Part shown: in pieces, positions 7,346 through 14,620 of the stretch
Position numbering within the stretch: the first letter of the stretch is position 1
Layout: each line of letters opens with the position of its first letter
NCBI GenBank assembly: GCA_004562915.1
Contig: SFQZ01000037.1
Span: 1 to 25,684, forward strand
Direction of reading: 5' to 3'
DNA length: 25,684 nt
DNA from: a bacterium
GTDB taxonomy: Bacteria; Bacillota_A; Clostridia; Lachnospirales; Lachnospiraceae
Notes under the pieces: model-generated
Database searches by the model: none
What the model was told of the DNA's origin: nothing
What the model saw: only the letters and a program-made list of their open reading frames with translations
Made by a program: the position numbers and the translations under genes

Positions 7346-9079
7346 TTATTCTGGAAAACTATCTTTCAAACACAACACCCCATACCCCAACTGTGGATTT
7401 GGCCACTGATTTATCCCCAGCAGTTGTCTGGCTCCGCGGCGCAGATTTGCTTTCACTGCCTCACCATAAAGGTATGGACTATTTCCTTTCAAAATCCCCC
7501 ACTCCATCAGTAACGCCGCCGATCCGGTCACAAAGGGTGTGGCAAATGAAGTTCCTGTATATTCACCATACTCTCCCCCTGCTCGTGTGGTCTGAATTCG
7601 AACTCCCGGAGCAGCCAGGTCCGGCTTAATCTGGTTGGTTACCCGGGTATAACCTCTGCCGGAAAAAGCGGCATATGACTGCAGATGGGAATCATAAGCA
7701 CCCACCGATATAACCCCGGACGCCGCTGCCGGAATTGTTAATGTCCGATCCGGCTGAGAAAAATAAAAATGCGTATCCTCATTCAGCACACCTCCGCCGG
7801 GAAGCCAGAGATCTATCTCCCCATCTACAATATTTCCTGTCTGAAACCGTATGATCCAGACACCAGGATTAACGTATTGACTTTCCGGCAGAAAATCGAT
7901 ATAAATTTCCTGCGCTGTGCTGTACGGACTGGGCATTCCATAATATACCAGCAATTCTGTATCCTCCAACCGATATCTCTGAGGTTCCTGAAAACTTCGC
8001 AGCGGACCTGCAGTCTGACCCCCTGGACTGATGATGGAAATAGCAGTTTCATCCACATAATTTTTCCACACCTGTACATTAAACGAACTCTGCAGGTTTC
8101 CCACGCTCAATTCGATATCCTGCTCTGTCCGGGATGTTAACCGAAGGGAAGTGTGCCCCCGGCTACTGCCCTCATTTCCCATACCCACACAAATAGTAGT
8201 TCGGCCAAGTGCACCTGCCTGATTGAGATAAGTCTCTACAAGAGAATTGCCTTCATGCGAACCATAAGAATTTCCAAAACTCAGATTCAGTGCCAGTGGC
8301 TGATTCCGGGCAATTGCCAGTCGGATACAGTAGTCAATCCCCTGAATCAGTTCCGTGGTTCTGGGAAAGGAATTTTCAAGTGGATTTCCCAGCTTGACAA
8401 CCACCAGTGAAGCTTCATCAGCCACACCCCGAAGAATCCCTTCGCTTTCCCGTCCATTTCCTGCTGCGATTCCCATAACCGCAGTCCCGTGTCCATTGAA
8501 ATCCCTGCTGGGGACAATTCGGTAACGGTCTGCTATACTGTTTTGTGCCAATGCCTCATTAATCTGTTCTTCTGTATATTCTGTCCCCAGAAAATATCCC
8601 TCCGGTGGTTTACCCTGAATACTCTGATCCCACAGGCTGACAATTCGTGTGCTTCCATCAGGATTTCTAAAATCCGGGTGACTGTAATCAATACCGGAAT
8701 CTACACAGGCGACAAGTATCCCGGCACCGTGCAGATTGTAAGGTGCAGCCTGAACTGCATTGATACAGGAAATCGACCGTGCCTGACTGAGGGCAAAAAA
8801 AAGACGCTTTGGCTTTTCCACATATTCTATCTGTGGTAAATTTGCCAAAGCATCTAACTGACTTTGTGGAACCCGTATTACCGCATATTGGTTCAAAAGC
8901 GTTGTGATCTGAAATCCTTTCATAGGAATATCTTTGAGGTTTCCGGAGTACTTTACAATAACATCCCACAGGCGATCTTTCGGATCATATCCCACATTCA
9001 GCTCCAGAGATTTTTCTCTTTCCTCCGGTGTAGCCTCAACAGCCAGGTTTAATATATTATCAATTTTCTGATTTTCCAC
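7346..9079 (-). CDS. S8 family serine peptidase (subtilase, Csp-like), no signal peptide
   Basis: The 577-residue protein has the complete subtilisin triad: Asp127 in VACVDSGIDYSHPDF, His197 in FNGHGTAVMGIAAGNG and Ser511 in YTGTSFATPF, with the oxyanion Asn region GMGNEGSS between. Residues 30-95 look like a short pro-domain (strand-rich, ending IEYVEKPKRLFF). A ~100-residue insert before the Ser motif resembles the beta-sandwich of clostridial Csp-type subtilases. There is no signal peptide or anchor, so it is probably cytosolic or spore-associated. The start is GTG (9079) with a weak ribosome binding site and a very short leader; an ATG 2 nt upstream is out of frame. Substrate unknown. It has its own promoter and no link to the CRISPR genes beyond proximity. 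Confidence 0.9.
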   Translation of the reverse strand: MENQKIDNILNLAVEATPEEREKSLELNVGYDPKDRLWDVIVKYSGNLKDIPMKGFQITTLLNQYAVIRVPQSQLDALANLPQIEYVEKPKRLFFALSQARSISCINAVQAAPYNLHGAGILVACVDSGIDYSHPDFRNPDGSTRIVSLWDQSIQGKPPEGYFLGTEYTEEQINEALAQNSIADRYRIVPSRDFNGHGTAVMGIAAGNGRESEGILRGVADEASLVVVKLGNPLENSFPRTTELIQGIDYCIRLAIARNQPLALNLSFGNSYGSHEGNSLVETYLNQAGALGRTTICVGMGNEGSSRGHTSLRLTSRTEQDIELSVGNLQSSFNVQVWKNYVDETAISIISPGGQTAGPLRSFQEPQRYRLEDTELLVYYGMPSPYSTAQEIYIDFLPESQYVNPGVWIIRFQTGNIVDGEIDLWLPGGGVLNEDTHFYFSQPDRTLTIPAAASGVISVGAYDSHLQSYAAFSGRGYTRVTNQIKPDLAAPGVRIQTTRAGGEYGEYTGTSFATPFVTGSAALLMEWGILKGNSPYLYGEAVKANLRRGARQLLGINQWPNPQLGYGVLCLKDSFPE

Positions 9080-9102
9080 ATGATTACCATTTCCGATTAT
9101 TC

Positions 9103-9130
9103 ATTATAATATATATGATTATGGTGCCAA
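9103..9130 (-). promoter_or_regulatory. Promoter for the S8 peptidase gene
   Basis: Minus strand TTGGCA (9130-9125), 16-bp AT-rich spacer, TATAAT (9108-9103). It lies just after the stop of the upstream MFS gene, and the predicted transcript has a leader of only about 17 nt before the GTG start. Confidence 0.6.
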
Positions 9131-9136
9131 AAGTGA

Positions 9137-10369
9137 TTACGGATTGTTTCGCTGCAAGCATCTCCCACAATCCTGCTCACATCCTCCTGCATATAACCTC
9201 CGAAGCCGTTTCATAATCAAAAGCGAAATAATCAAAACCAGAGGAAATACGCATCCCGCAAGCATCCCTTTCTGAAGATTGTCATTTGCCCGCTGGGTAA
9301 TATTTCCTACAAGACTAGGTCCAACGGCTCCACCCAAATCTCCTGCCATAGCAAGCAGCGCGAACATAGCTGTTCCACCGGTCGGTAACTGTTTTGATGA
9401 TATGCTGATAGTTCCCGGCCACATAATACCTACAGAGAATCCGCAGACTATGCATCCAATCAGCCCAACCATCGGATTTGCTGACACAGAAGCCATAAAA
9501 TAGCAGATCAGACACAGGCTGCCGGAACCAAGCATGAACTTCATCAAATCCATTTTATCCCCGTATTTTCCGTAAATCACACGGCTGATTCCCATGGTTA
9601 TGGCAAACATGCAGGGACCTGCCAAGTCACCAATGGTTTTTGATAAGCCCAGAGCGGATTCCGCATATGCAGATGCCCATTGTGCCATAGATAATTCCGA
9701 TGCACCGGCGCAAACCATAAGGATAATAGATACCCAAAACAACGGAACCCGAAGCGGACTGCTGATCTTCATGCCCTGCCCTTCTTCTGTCAGGTATTCA
9801 ATCGGACATGTGGCAAAATTATAAGTGTTATACAATGGTATCAATGCCCACATGCAGGTAAGATATTTCCAGTTATCAATTCCAAACACTGCAAAGAAAA
9901 GTGTAGAAAAAACCACAACTCCTACAGAGCCCCAACAATAAAATGAATGCAGCAAGCTCATTGCCGCTTCTTTATGTTCAAATGGACAGGCTTCTACGAT
10001 TGGACTGCCTAATACTTCAATCAGTCCGCTTCCGATTGCATAAATGATGACACTGATGATAATCCCGATAAACGGATCCTGGAACAATTCCGGCAAAAAT
10101 GCCAGTCCCGCCAGACCTGCCGCAGAACATAATTCCGATGCCACAACACATTTGCGATAACCTATACGATCCACATATTTTGCACATAAAACATCTACGA
10201 TCAATTGTGTCAGAAAAAACATGGTTGAAATAAGTGCAATCTCTCCTAATGGTATAGCATAATCCTTATGAAATTTCAAAAATAACAGTGGCGCAAAATT
10301 TGCCGCAATAGCCTGTGTGATAAATCCGAGATAACAGGCAATCAGTGTTTTTTTATAATTCTTAATCAT
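9137..10369 (-). CDS. MFS transporter (FucP/sugar-permease-like)
   Basis: A 410-residue polytopic membrane protein with about 12 hydrophobic segments. The loop after TM2 (AKYVDRIGYRKCV) is the usual MFS motif A position, and a second, looser copy (YGKYGDKMDLMKFM) occurs in the C-terminal half. The overall character resembles fucose-permease-type MFS proteins, but the substrate cannot be read from sequence. The C-terminal tail after the last helix is odd: it carries three cysteines in the pattern CxxxCxxC. The start is ATG 10369 with a weak ribosome binding site. It is transcribed away from an AraC-type remnant, so it was probably once controlled by that regulator. Confidence 0.85.
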   Translation of the reverse strand: MIKNYKKTLIACYLGFITQAIAANFAPLLFLKFHKDYAIPLGEIALISTMFFLTQLIVDVLCAKYVDRIGYRKCVVASELCSAAGLAGLAFLPELFQDPFIGIIISVIIYAIGSGLIEVLGSPIVEACPFEHKEAAMSLLHSFYCWGSVGVVVFSTLFFAVFGIDNWKYLTCMWALIPLYNTYNFATCPIEYLTEEGQGMKISSPLRVPLFWVSIILMVCAGASELSMAQWASAYAESALGLSKTIGDLAGPCMFAITMGISRVIYGKYGDKMDLMKFMLGSGSLCLICYFMASVSANPMVGLIGCIVCGFSVGIMWPGTISISSKQLPTGGTAMFALLAMAGDLGGAVGPSLVGNITQRANDNLQKGMLAGCVFPLVLIISLLIMKRLRRLYAGGCEQDCGRCLQRNNP

Positions 10370-10406
10370 ATTGACTTCATAATCTTCCTTCTCTATAATA
10401 TCTTTT

Positions 10407-10473
10407 TGTACTATATCGCATTATCAAATGTATATCAATGTACTATATCGCATTTTTCTTACACAATATCGCA
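10407..10473. repeat. Three phased operator-like repeats (ATATCGCA) between MFS gene and araC remnant
   Basis: TGTACTATATCGCATT is present twice, identically, at 10407-10422 and 10439-10454 (32 bp apart). The core ATATCGCA recurs at 10466-10473, 21 bp after the second core. Offsets of 32 and 21 bp are about three and two helical turns, so all three face the same side of DNA. Directly repeated half-sites with 21-bp spacing are typical of AraC-family operators. The first copy overlaps the MFS promoter -10 and the second abuts its -35. Confidence 0.75.
10410..10438 (-). promoter_or_regulatory. Promoter for the MFS gene
   Basis: Minus strand TTGATA (10438-10433), 17-bp spacer, TATAGT (10415-10410). 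The predicted start near 10403 leaves a leader of about 34 nt. It is embedded in the ATATCGCA repeats, which fits regulation by an AraC-type protein. Confidence 0.55.
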
Positions 10474-10490
10474 AAATGAGGTTTTATATC

Positions 10491-10664
10491 ATGAAAATCA
10501 ATAATTCATATCCTAAAATCCTGACAGATGAAACATTGAGAGAAACCAGTATTTCTGTCATCACTCAGAACATCTGCTTCGAAAATACGGGATATTTTTG
10601 TCAGAAATTTAAGAAACTATTTCTGTTAACACCCAGTGAATATCGGAGACACGAGAAAAAATAG
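10491..10664 (+). pseudogene. AraC-family regulator remnant (C-terminal HTH only)
   Basis: This is the only convincing plus-strand coding stretch in the window. ATG 10491 has GAGG 9 nt upstream and encodes 57 residues; the last ~40 match the second half of an AraC/XylS DNA-binding domain (SISVITQNICFENTGYFCQKFKKLFLLTPSEYRR). A full regulator is usually 250-300 residues with two HTH motifs; the sensor domain and first HTH are missing. It may be an internal deletion that kept the original start, or a 5' truncation. It sits divergent to the MFS gene with operator-like repeats between them, so it is probably the decayed local regulator. Function as a stand-alone peptide is unlikely. Confidence 0.7.
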
Positions 10665-10717
10665 CGTCAAAAGGATTTATTGTTTTTCTGCATTGATATA
10701 AGCCATTTCACAAACTG

Positions 10718-10746
10718 AAAAATGCCGGTTCTTTTATAAACCGACA
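10718..10746 (-). terminator. Intrinsic terminator after the Nudix gene
   Basis: Minus strand stem TGTCGGTT / AACCGGCA (one G-U pair) with an 8-nt loop, followed by five Ts. It lies 22 nt after the Nudix stop and closes the ribU-Nudix transcript. Confidence 0.8.
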
Positions 10747-10767
10747 CTTCCCATACATTCCGTCATT

Positions 10768-11379
10768 CTATTTTTCTTTCAGAAAATCAAACGGCTCATC
10801 ATCATGTAGAAAATGCATCATCATATATGCACAGATCAATGCCACATTTTCTTCTTTCAGTATTCTCCTTACCTCATCACGGTCTGCGAGAATCACCTCA
10901 ATCTCCTCACTTGCTTCCATATACTTCTGACTTACCGTACCGGAAGCATAGCCATATACGGTACCACAGGATTCATCCGTCATACCTACCGTTGTAAAAT
11001 ACGGTTTCTGAAACATCTCATCCACTACGATCGGCTTAAGCTCCAGCCCTGTCTCTTCTTTCAATTCCCGAATCGCCGCTGTGTGATAATCCTCGCCGGA
11101 ATCTACAAGACCTGCCGGCAGTTCATATACATAACCACCAAGCGGATAGCGGTACTGGCGAATGAGCACAACCATGTCGTGTTTTTCCCCATAAAGACTG
11201 TAGATCACTACTCCATCAGGTTTATTTTCTCCTGTCCGGATTTTAAGCTCCTGCTCGTTCTTCGCTCTTGAAGCTACATAATAATGACTTTCTCTTCCAA
11301 CTTTATTCACAGTATCCAATTCGTAAAAATTAAGATAGGGATTCTTCGTCACCTGTATGATCTTTGTTATTTTCCCCAT
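10768..11379 (-). CDS. Nudix hydrolase, ADP-ribose pyrophosphatase-like
   Basis: The 203-residue protein has a perfect Nudix box (Gx5Ex7REUxEExGU) at about residues 90-112: GLVDSGED, then REL (R104, E105) and EE (E108, E109). The preceding VVLIRQYRYPLGGYVYELPAG is typical of NudF/YqkG-type ADP-ribose pyrophosphatases, which hydrolyse ADP-ribose to AMP and ribose 5-phosphate. The open frame continues to 11442, but ATG 11379 is preceded by GGGAGG with 5-nt spacing and is the clear start. It lies 88 nt after ribU with no terminator between, so it is probably in the FMN-riboswitch transcript. Exact substrate (ADP-ribose, FAD or another dinucleotide) is not determinable here. Confidence 0.9.
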   Translation of the reverse strand: MGKITKIIQVTKNPYLNFYELDTVNKVGRESHYYVASRAKNEQELKIRTGENKPDGVVIYSLYGEKHDMVVLIRQYRYPLGGYVYELPAGLVDSGEDYHTAAIRELKEETGLELKPIVVDEMFQKPYFTTVGMTDESCGTVYGYASGTVSQKYMEASEEIEVILADRDEVRRILKEENVALICAYMMMHFLHDDEPFDFLKEK

Positions 11380-11467
11380 GTTTTCCTCCCGTCCCGGCAT
11401 ACGGAAACTATGTACATCCACAGGAACGAGAGGACACGCCAATCCCGCCTTGTGAGAATTCTATACC

Positions 11468-12115
11468 TTACTGCACTGCATGATTTCCTTTTAAAAGCCG
11501 ACTGATATGCTTATATAATAACAGAGTTATCGCAGAAACTACAATACCTTTTATCACATTGAACGGCACCACACAGAACAGACAGAAAGTAAATATATTG
11601 TCGATAGCCGGTACAATTGCTGCCCCCATTTCCACAAATGCCTCTATCGGCATTCCAAATGCTTTTCCGTAAGCAGGAAGAAGTACCGCGCCATTCAAAA
11701 TACAGCCTGCAGCAGCCATACACACTATACCAACCACCATACCAATCAATGCATTTTTTCTGGTTTTATGCTTTTTATAAATGATGCCGGCAGGAACAAT
11801 GAAAGCGCATCCCATCAGGAAGTTTGCCAGTTCTCCCACACCTGCAGTCATAGTTCCGTTCAGAACAAAGTTCAGTAAAATCTTAATCAGTTCAATCACG
11901 GCACCCGCCAGAGGGCCCATAGAAAACGCACCGATCAACACCGGCACCTCACTGAAATCCAACTCATAAAAAGATGGTGCGATAAATGGAAGCGGAAATT
12001 CCACCAGCATCAATACTGCAGCCACTGCAGCCAACATGGCAATCTGTACTAATGTACGCACATTGGTACTTTTGTTTACTCTTGGTTTTTTCATGGTTTC
12101 TGTTGTTGCATTCAT
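11468..12115 (-). CDS. ribU: Riboflavin transporter RibU, ECF S-component
   Basis: The 215-residue membrane protein is the substrate-binding subunit of an energy-coupling-factor importer, which pairs with EcfA/A'/T encoded elsewhere. It has about six hydrophobic segments, the RTLVQIAMLAAVAAVLM first helix with the alanine-rich T-docking pattern, and the FPLPFIAPSFYELDFSEVPVLIG segment typical of RibU. The assignment is independently supported by an FMN riboswitch in its leader. The start is ATG 12115 with AAGGAG 9 nt upstream; the open frame extends further but runs through the riboswitch. The Nudix gene follows in the same unit. Confidence 0.93.
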   Translation of the reverse strand: MNATTETMKKPRVNKSTNVRTLVQIAMLAAVAAVLMLVEFPLPFIAPSFYELDFSEVPVLIGAFSMGPLAGAVIELIKILLNFVLNGTMTAGVGELANFLMGCAFIVPAGIIYKKHKTRKNALIGMVVGIVCMAAAGCILNGAVLLPAYGKAFGMPIEAFVEMGAAIVPAIDNIFTFCLFCVVPFNVIKGIVVSAITLLLYKHISRLLKGNHAVQ

Positions 12116-12219
12116 ACAATCAATCTCCTTTAATAATAGTATTAAAAGGAAATTCTCCGTCTCTGCGGCTTTTTCACGCTTTTCCATAACAGGAAATATA
12201 AAGGACTTTCCTATGATAT

Positions 12220-12250
12220 AAAAAAGCCCCGGAGGATAGTTCCACCGGGG
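12220..12250 (-). terminator. Riboswitch-controlled intrinsic terminator
   Basis: Minus strand arms CCCCGG and CCGGGG (plus two inner G-C pairs after a T-T mismatch) around a short loop, then C and six Ts. It lies about 33 nt after the FMN aptamer and 105 nt before the ribU start, the normal position for an expression platform that ends transcription when FMN is bound. Confidence 0.88.
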
Positions 12251-12282
12251 TTGAAAGTACGCAAAATATAAATATACCGCAT

Positions 12283-12394
12283 TTCTTCTCTCATCCAGAC
12301 TATACTGTCGGTATCGGAATTTCACCGATTCAGCCATGTTACCATGGGTCGCGGACTATACCGCCGGTGGGGAATCACACCCCGCCCCGAAGAA
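12283..12394 (-). ncRNA. FMN riboswitch (RFN element)
   Basis: The minus strand carries the conserved RFN blocks in order: TTCTTCGGGGCGGGG at the 5' side of P1/P2, CCCCACCGGCGGTA, TCCGCGACCC, a variable hairpin (CCATGGTAACATGG), ATCGGTGAAATTCCGAT, ACCGACAGTATAGTCTGG and ATGAGAGAAGAA closing P1. All six helices can be drawn. It binds FMN and is followed by an intrinsic terminator, so ribU and the Nudix gene should be repressed when FMN is plentiful. Confidence 0.96.
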
Positions 12395-12414
12395 TTTTCT
12401 TTTTTCATTTAGCA

Positions 12415-12443
12415 ATTATAACCCATTATAACTCAATATGCAA
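12415..12443 (-). promoter_or_regulatory. Promoter for the ribU riboswitch transcript
   Basis: Minus strand TTGCAT (12443-12438), 17-bp spacer, TATAAT (12420-12415). Start near 12408, about 14 nt before the aptamer. The ribU leader is therefore about 290 nt. Confidence 0.75.
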
Positions 12444-12466
12444 GAATTATTTTAGGTTGTTTTATT

Positions 12467-12523
12467 CTAAAGCCAGTGGGATTGCGGTAGCCCTCTTTCA
12501 AATTTTACTTCACGTTCAGACAT
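12467..12523 (-). other. Possible 18-codon mini-ORF upstream of the ribU promoter
   Basis: ATG 12523 is preceded by GGAGG with 6-nt spacing and encodes MSEREVKFERGLPQSHWL before a TAG. A second short frame (MAGKMKEKSGGK) ends in TAATG at the same ATG. The composition is coding-like, so this could be the retained 5' end of a lost gene or a tiny ORF. The rest of the 12444-12625 interval shows nothing else I recognise. Confidence 0.2.
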
Positions 12524-12625
12524 TACTTTCCTCCACTTTTTTCCTTCATTTTTCCCGCCATTTCCAAAAATTATTGTAATATACCATGGATAATCATCAT
12601 CAATTTTCTTAAGTATCTTTTATCG

Positions 12626-12655
12626 AAAGAACTGTTCATGTGTAAACAGTCCTTT
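12626..12655 (-). terminator. Hairpin, probable terminator of the merR-ybjQ-yhfC operon
   Basis: Minus strand arms AAAGGACTGTT and AACAGTTCTTT (11 pairs with one G-U) and an 8-nt loop, 52 nt after the yhfC-like stop. The U-rich part is inside the 3' arm and no long T-run follows, so termination may be partial. On the plus strand the same hairpin has one mismatch but is followed by five Ts. Confidence 0.55.
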
Positions 12656-12707
12656 TTACATTTCCATTTCACTTATGTTTCCGATGCGTTTATTTTCTGC
12701 ATATCGC

Positions 12708-13496
12708 TTATCTGCTATATTTTCTCCACACATTTCTCGCCAGAAAAATATATACTGCTGCCATTCCCCAGATAAGTAATTCAACCACAATGATAGAAAT
12801 TCCACTTTTGAAAGCTATGACAGCCACCGCATCCAGAACCCCATGTAAAATAATTGCCAACAGAAACAGTGGTAAGCGACATTTCTTACCAGAAACCCCG
12901 AACCAGACAATTACCGACAGGGAAATCTGTGCAGCAATTGCACCAATCCTTTCCATAGGACTCAAAAGGAAATGCCAGGCAGGTGTTGCAATCAGTGTGT
13001 CAAAAGCCGCCTTTAAAACACCTTGTGTTGTTTCATCCAAAGGTGCAAGCAACACCTGAGTCTGTCGCAGATTAATCATAACCGAATACACCAGATTGTT
13101 TATCATTCCAACTGTTAAAAGCATCATTGCCTCAAAGCCACCATGACCGGCTCCATACATTAGGGCATTATGAGGATTGTCATGTTCCTTTCTCAACACA
13201 AAACGCATCGAAAGGAACCGGCCGGTTTCCTCAAAGACTCCTGCCATCAGACCACCATAAATTGCATACAGCCATATATTGTTCTGTATGATGCTTCCCA
13301 CTGATGATCCAAGCACTACTGAATGAACAATCCGTTCCAGTATGAGTGCAAAAATCAGCATGACAGCACATCCGACAAAAAAACTCTTAAGAGAAACTTT
13401 ATATTTTATCTTAAAAAATATTAGCAGACCAACCGGCATCAGAATACCTAATAGCATATCAAAAATCATAAATATAATAGATGCTACTGAAACCAT
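12708..13496 (-). CDS. YhfC-family intramembrane metalloprotease
   Basis: A 262-residue protein with about seven membrane helices. It carries the motif set of the YhfC/PrsW-like glutamic intramembrane protease superfamily: EETGR at residues 89-93 (E89, E90, R93), GAGHGGFE at 115-122 (H118, E122) and a late helix with HGVLDA. Members of this superfamily (PrsW) cut membrane-anchored anti-sigma factors; substrates of YhfC itself are not known. The start is ATG 13496 with GGGAGG 5 nt upstream rather than the further upstream codon at 13514. It follows the YbjQ-like gene by 24 nt and closes an operon headed by a membrane-anchored MerR, a possible partner or substrate. Confidence 0.85.
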   Translation of the reverse strand: MVSVASIIFMIFDMLLGILMPVGLLIFFKIKYKVSLKSFFVGCAVMLIFALILERIVHSVVLGSSVGSIIQNNIWLYAIYGGLMAGVFEETGRFLSMRFVLRKEHDNPHNALMYGAGHGGFEAMMLLTVGMINNLVYSVMINLRQTQVLLAPLDETTQGVLKAAFDTLIATPAWHFLLSPMERIGAIAAQISLSVIVWFGVSGKKCRLPLFLLAIILHGVLDAVAVIAFKSGISIIVVELLIWGMAAVYIFLARNVWRKYSR

Positions 13497-13520
13497 TTTA
13501 ACCTCCCAATTCAAATCCGA

Positions 13521-13835
13521 TTATTCAATAATACGTACTGCAGTACCATATGCGATTACTTCCGCTGCTCCCTGCATAATTGCAGAGGAACCATACATAA
13601 TTCCTACCACTGCATCTGCACCCATAGCCTCTGCTTCATCCACCATACGCTTGGTAGCAATCTGCCTTGCTTCGATTAACATTTCTGTGTATCCGGTCAA
13701 CTCACCACCAACCAGCGTTTTCATTCCAGCCATAAAATCTTTTCCCAAATTCTTTGACTGTACTGTGGTTCCCCTCACAAGTCCTAATGCTTCAATTTTT
13801 CTACCTGGTATTGTATCAATAGTTAACAGCTTCAT
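13521..13835 (-). CDS. YbjQ/UPF0145-family protein (putative heavy-metal-binding domain)
   Basis: A 104-residue protein of the YbjQ family: starts MKLLTIDTIPGRKIEALGLVRGTTV and has the conserved ARQIATKRMVDEAEAMGADAVVGI helix-strand and the glycine-rich end VIAYGTAVRI. Family structures are oligomeric rings of beta sheets; the heavy-metal-binding label comes from the family name and is not proved. There are no cysteine or histidine clusters in this copy, so metal binding is doubtful. ATG 13835 has AAGGAG 6 nt upstream and lies 20 bp inside the 3' end of the merR gene, indicating coupled translation. Confidence 0.88.
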   Translation of the reverse strand: MKLLTIDTIPGRKIEALGLVRGTTVQSKNLGKDFMAGMKTLVGGELTGYTEMLIEARQIATKRMVDEAEAMGADAVVGIMYGSSAIMQGAAEVIAYGTAVRIIE

Positions 13836-14457
13836 CGTCTTCTCCTTTATCAATTTCTTTCATTCGTTCTCTAAGTGCCAGCAACACACCTATGATAACA
13901 ATCGTTGGCGGCACAATCATCAACAATAAAATCAGCGTTGGCATAGGATCCCATAGATTCAAGACTAAAAACAAAACATCCCATAGGATAATCAACGTAA
14001 TCATTACAACTGCTGCAATGACTGCACCACGCTTTTTCTTACTGACATCTACATTTTCAACATTCATAAAGCGATTCCCTCCTCTCTCCAGTTCATCCAA
14101 TTGATTCAGATATAGATCTGTACCCACTTCCTCAAAACTGACGGATTCACCTGCCATCTCTTCACATACTTCCTGAATTCTTTCAAGATTCTTACGCTCA
14201 TGGTTCAGATAAATCTGATGCCTGTTAAGACACTCTGCAAGCGTCAGTTTCCCCTCCAGTATGTTTCGGATCTCCTCTATCGGAATCGCCAGCTTTCGAA
14301 GGAGCTTAATCCTCATAAGCAAGTCGACATCTTTATCCGAATATTCTCGGTATCCATTTGTTTTATTTCTTTCCGGATGAAGAAGTCCCTGGTCTTCATA
14401 AAAACGGATATTCTTTTTTTTAATACCAACCAGTTGCTCAACCTCATTAATCTTCAT
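13816..14457 (-). CDS. MerR-family regulator with C-terminal membrane anchor
   Basis: The 213-residue protein has a standard MerR winged-helix domain in residues 1-70 (KINEVEQLVGIKKKNIRFYE, GYREYSDKDV, LRKLAIPIEEIRNIL) and a coiled-coil dimerisation helix around 80-105. In place of a ligand domain it has two strong hydrophobic helices (about 144-168 and 172-195) separated by a short WDPMP turn. It should thus sit in the membrane with the DNA-binding domain in the cytoplasm. It lacks the cysteine loop of metal-sensing MerRs. ATG 14457 has GGAGG 7 nt upstream. It overlaps ybjQ by 20 bp, and its own promoter has a classic MerR operator, so it is probably autoregulated. Confidence 0.92.
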   Translation of the reverse strand: MKINEVEQLVGIKKKNIRFYEDQGLLHPERNKTNGYREYSDKDVDLLMRIKLLRKLAIPIEEIRNILEGKLTLAECLNRHQIYLNHERKNLERIQEVCEEMAGESVSFEEVGTDLYLNQLDELERGGNRFMNVENVDVSKKKRGAVIAAVVMITLIILWDVLFLVLNLWDPMPTLILLLMIVPPTIVIIGVLLALRERMKEIDKGEDDEAVNY

Positions 14458-14515
14458 TAACTCACCTCCGTCCAGACCCGGGTAAAAGCATAGGTTTTTC
14501 CTATATCTTACCTAA

Positions 14516-14546
14516 AATCTACACCTTCCACAAGGTGGAAGGTCAA
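14516..14546 (-). promoter_or_regulatory. MerR-type promoter with 19-bp spacer and operator palindrome
   Basis: Minus strand TTGACC (14546-14541) and TAGATT (14521-14516) are separated by 19 bp, the over-long spacer that MerR activators correct by DNA distortion. Centred in the spacer is a palindrome (14523-14543) with perfect 9-bp arms ACCTTCCAC and GTGGAAGGT around CTT. It heads the merR-ybjQ-yhfC operon. The transcript start near 14509 leaves a ~50-nt leader that can fold into a hairpin (ATAGG / CCTAT core). Confidence 0.9.
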
Positions 14547-14620
14547 GAATTATTTGTTCTATTCTTTTTCAAAAGCTCCGCTGCCTCATTGTCCACTTCA
14601 TTGTTCAAAAGCAACGTATT

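Noticed and set aside
12116..12337. N-terminal extension of RibU to 289 residues
   Set aside because: The extension is a translation of the riboswitch leader and terminator; ATG 12115 has the ribosome binding site.
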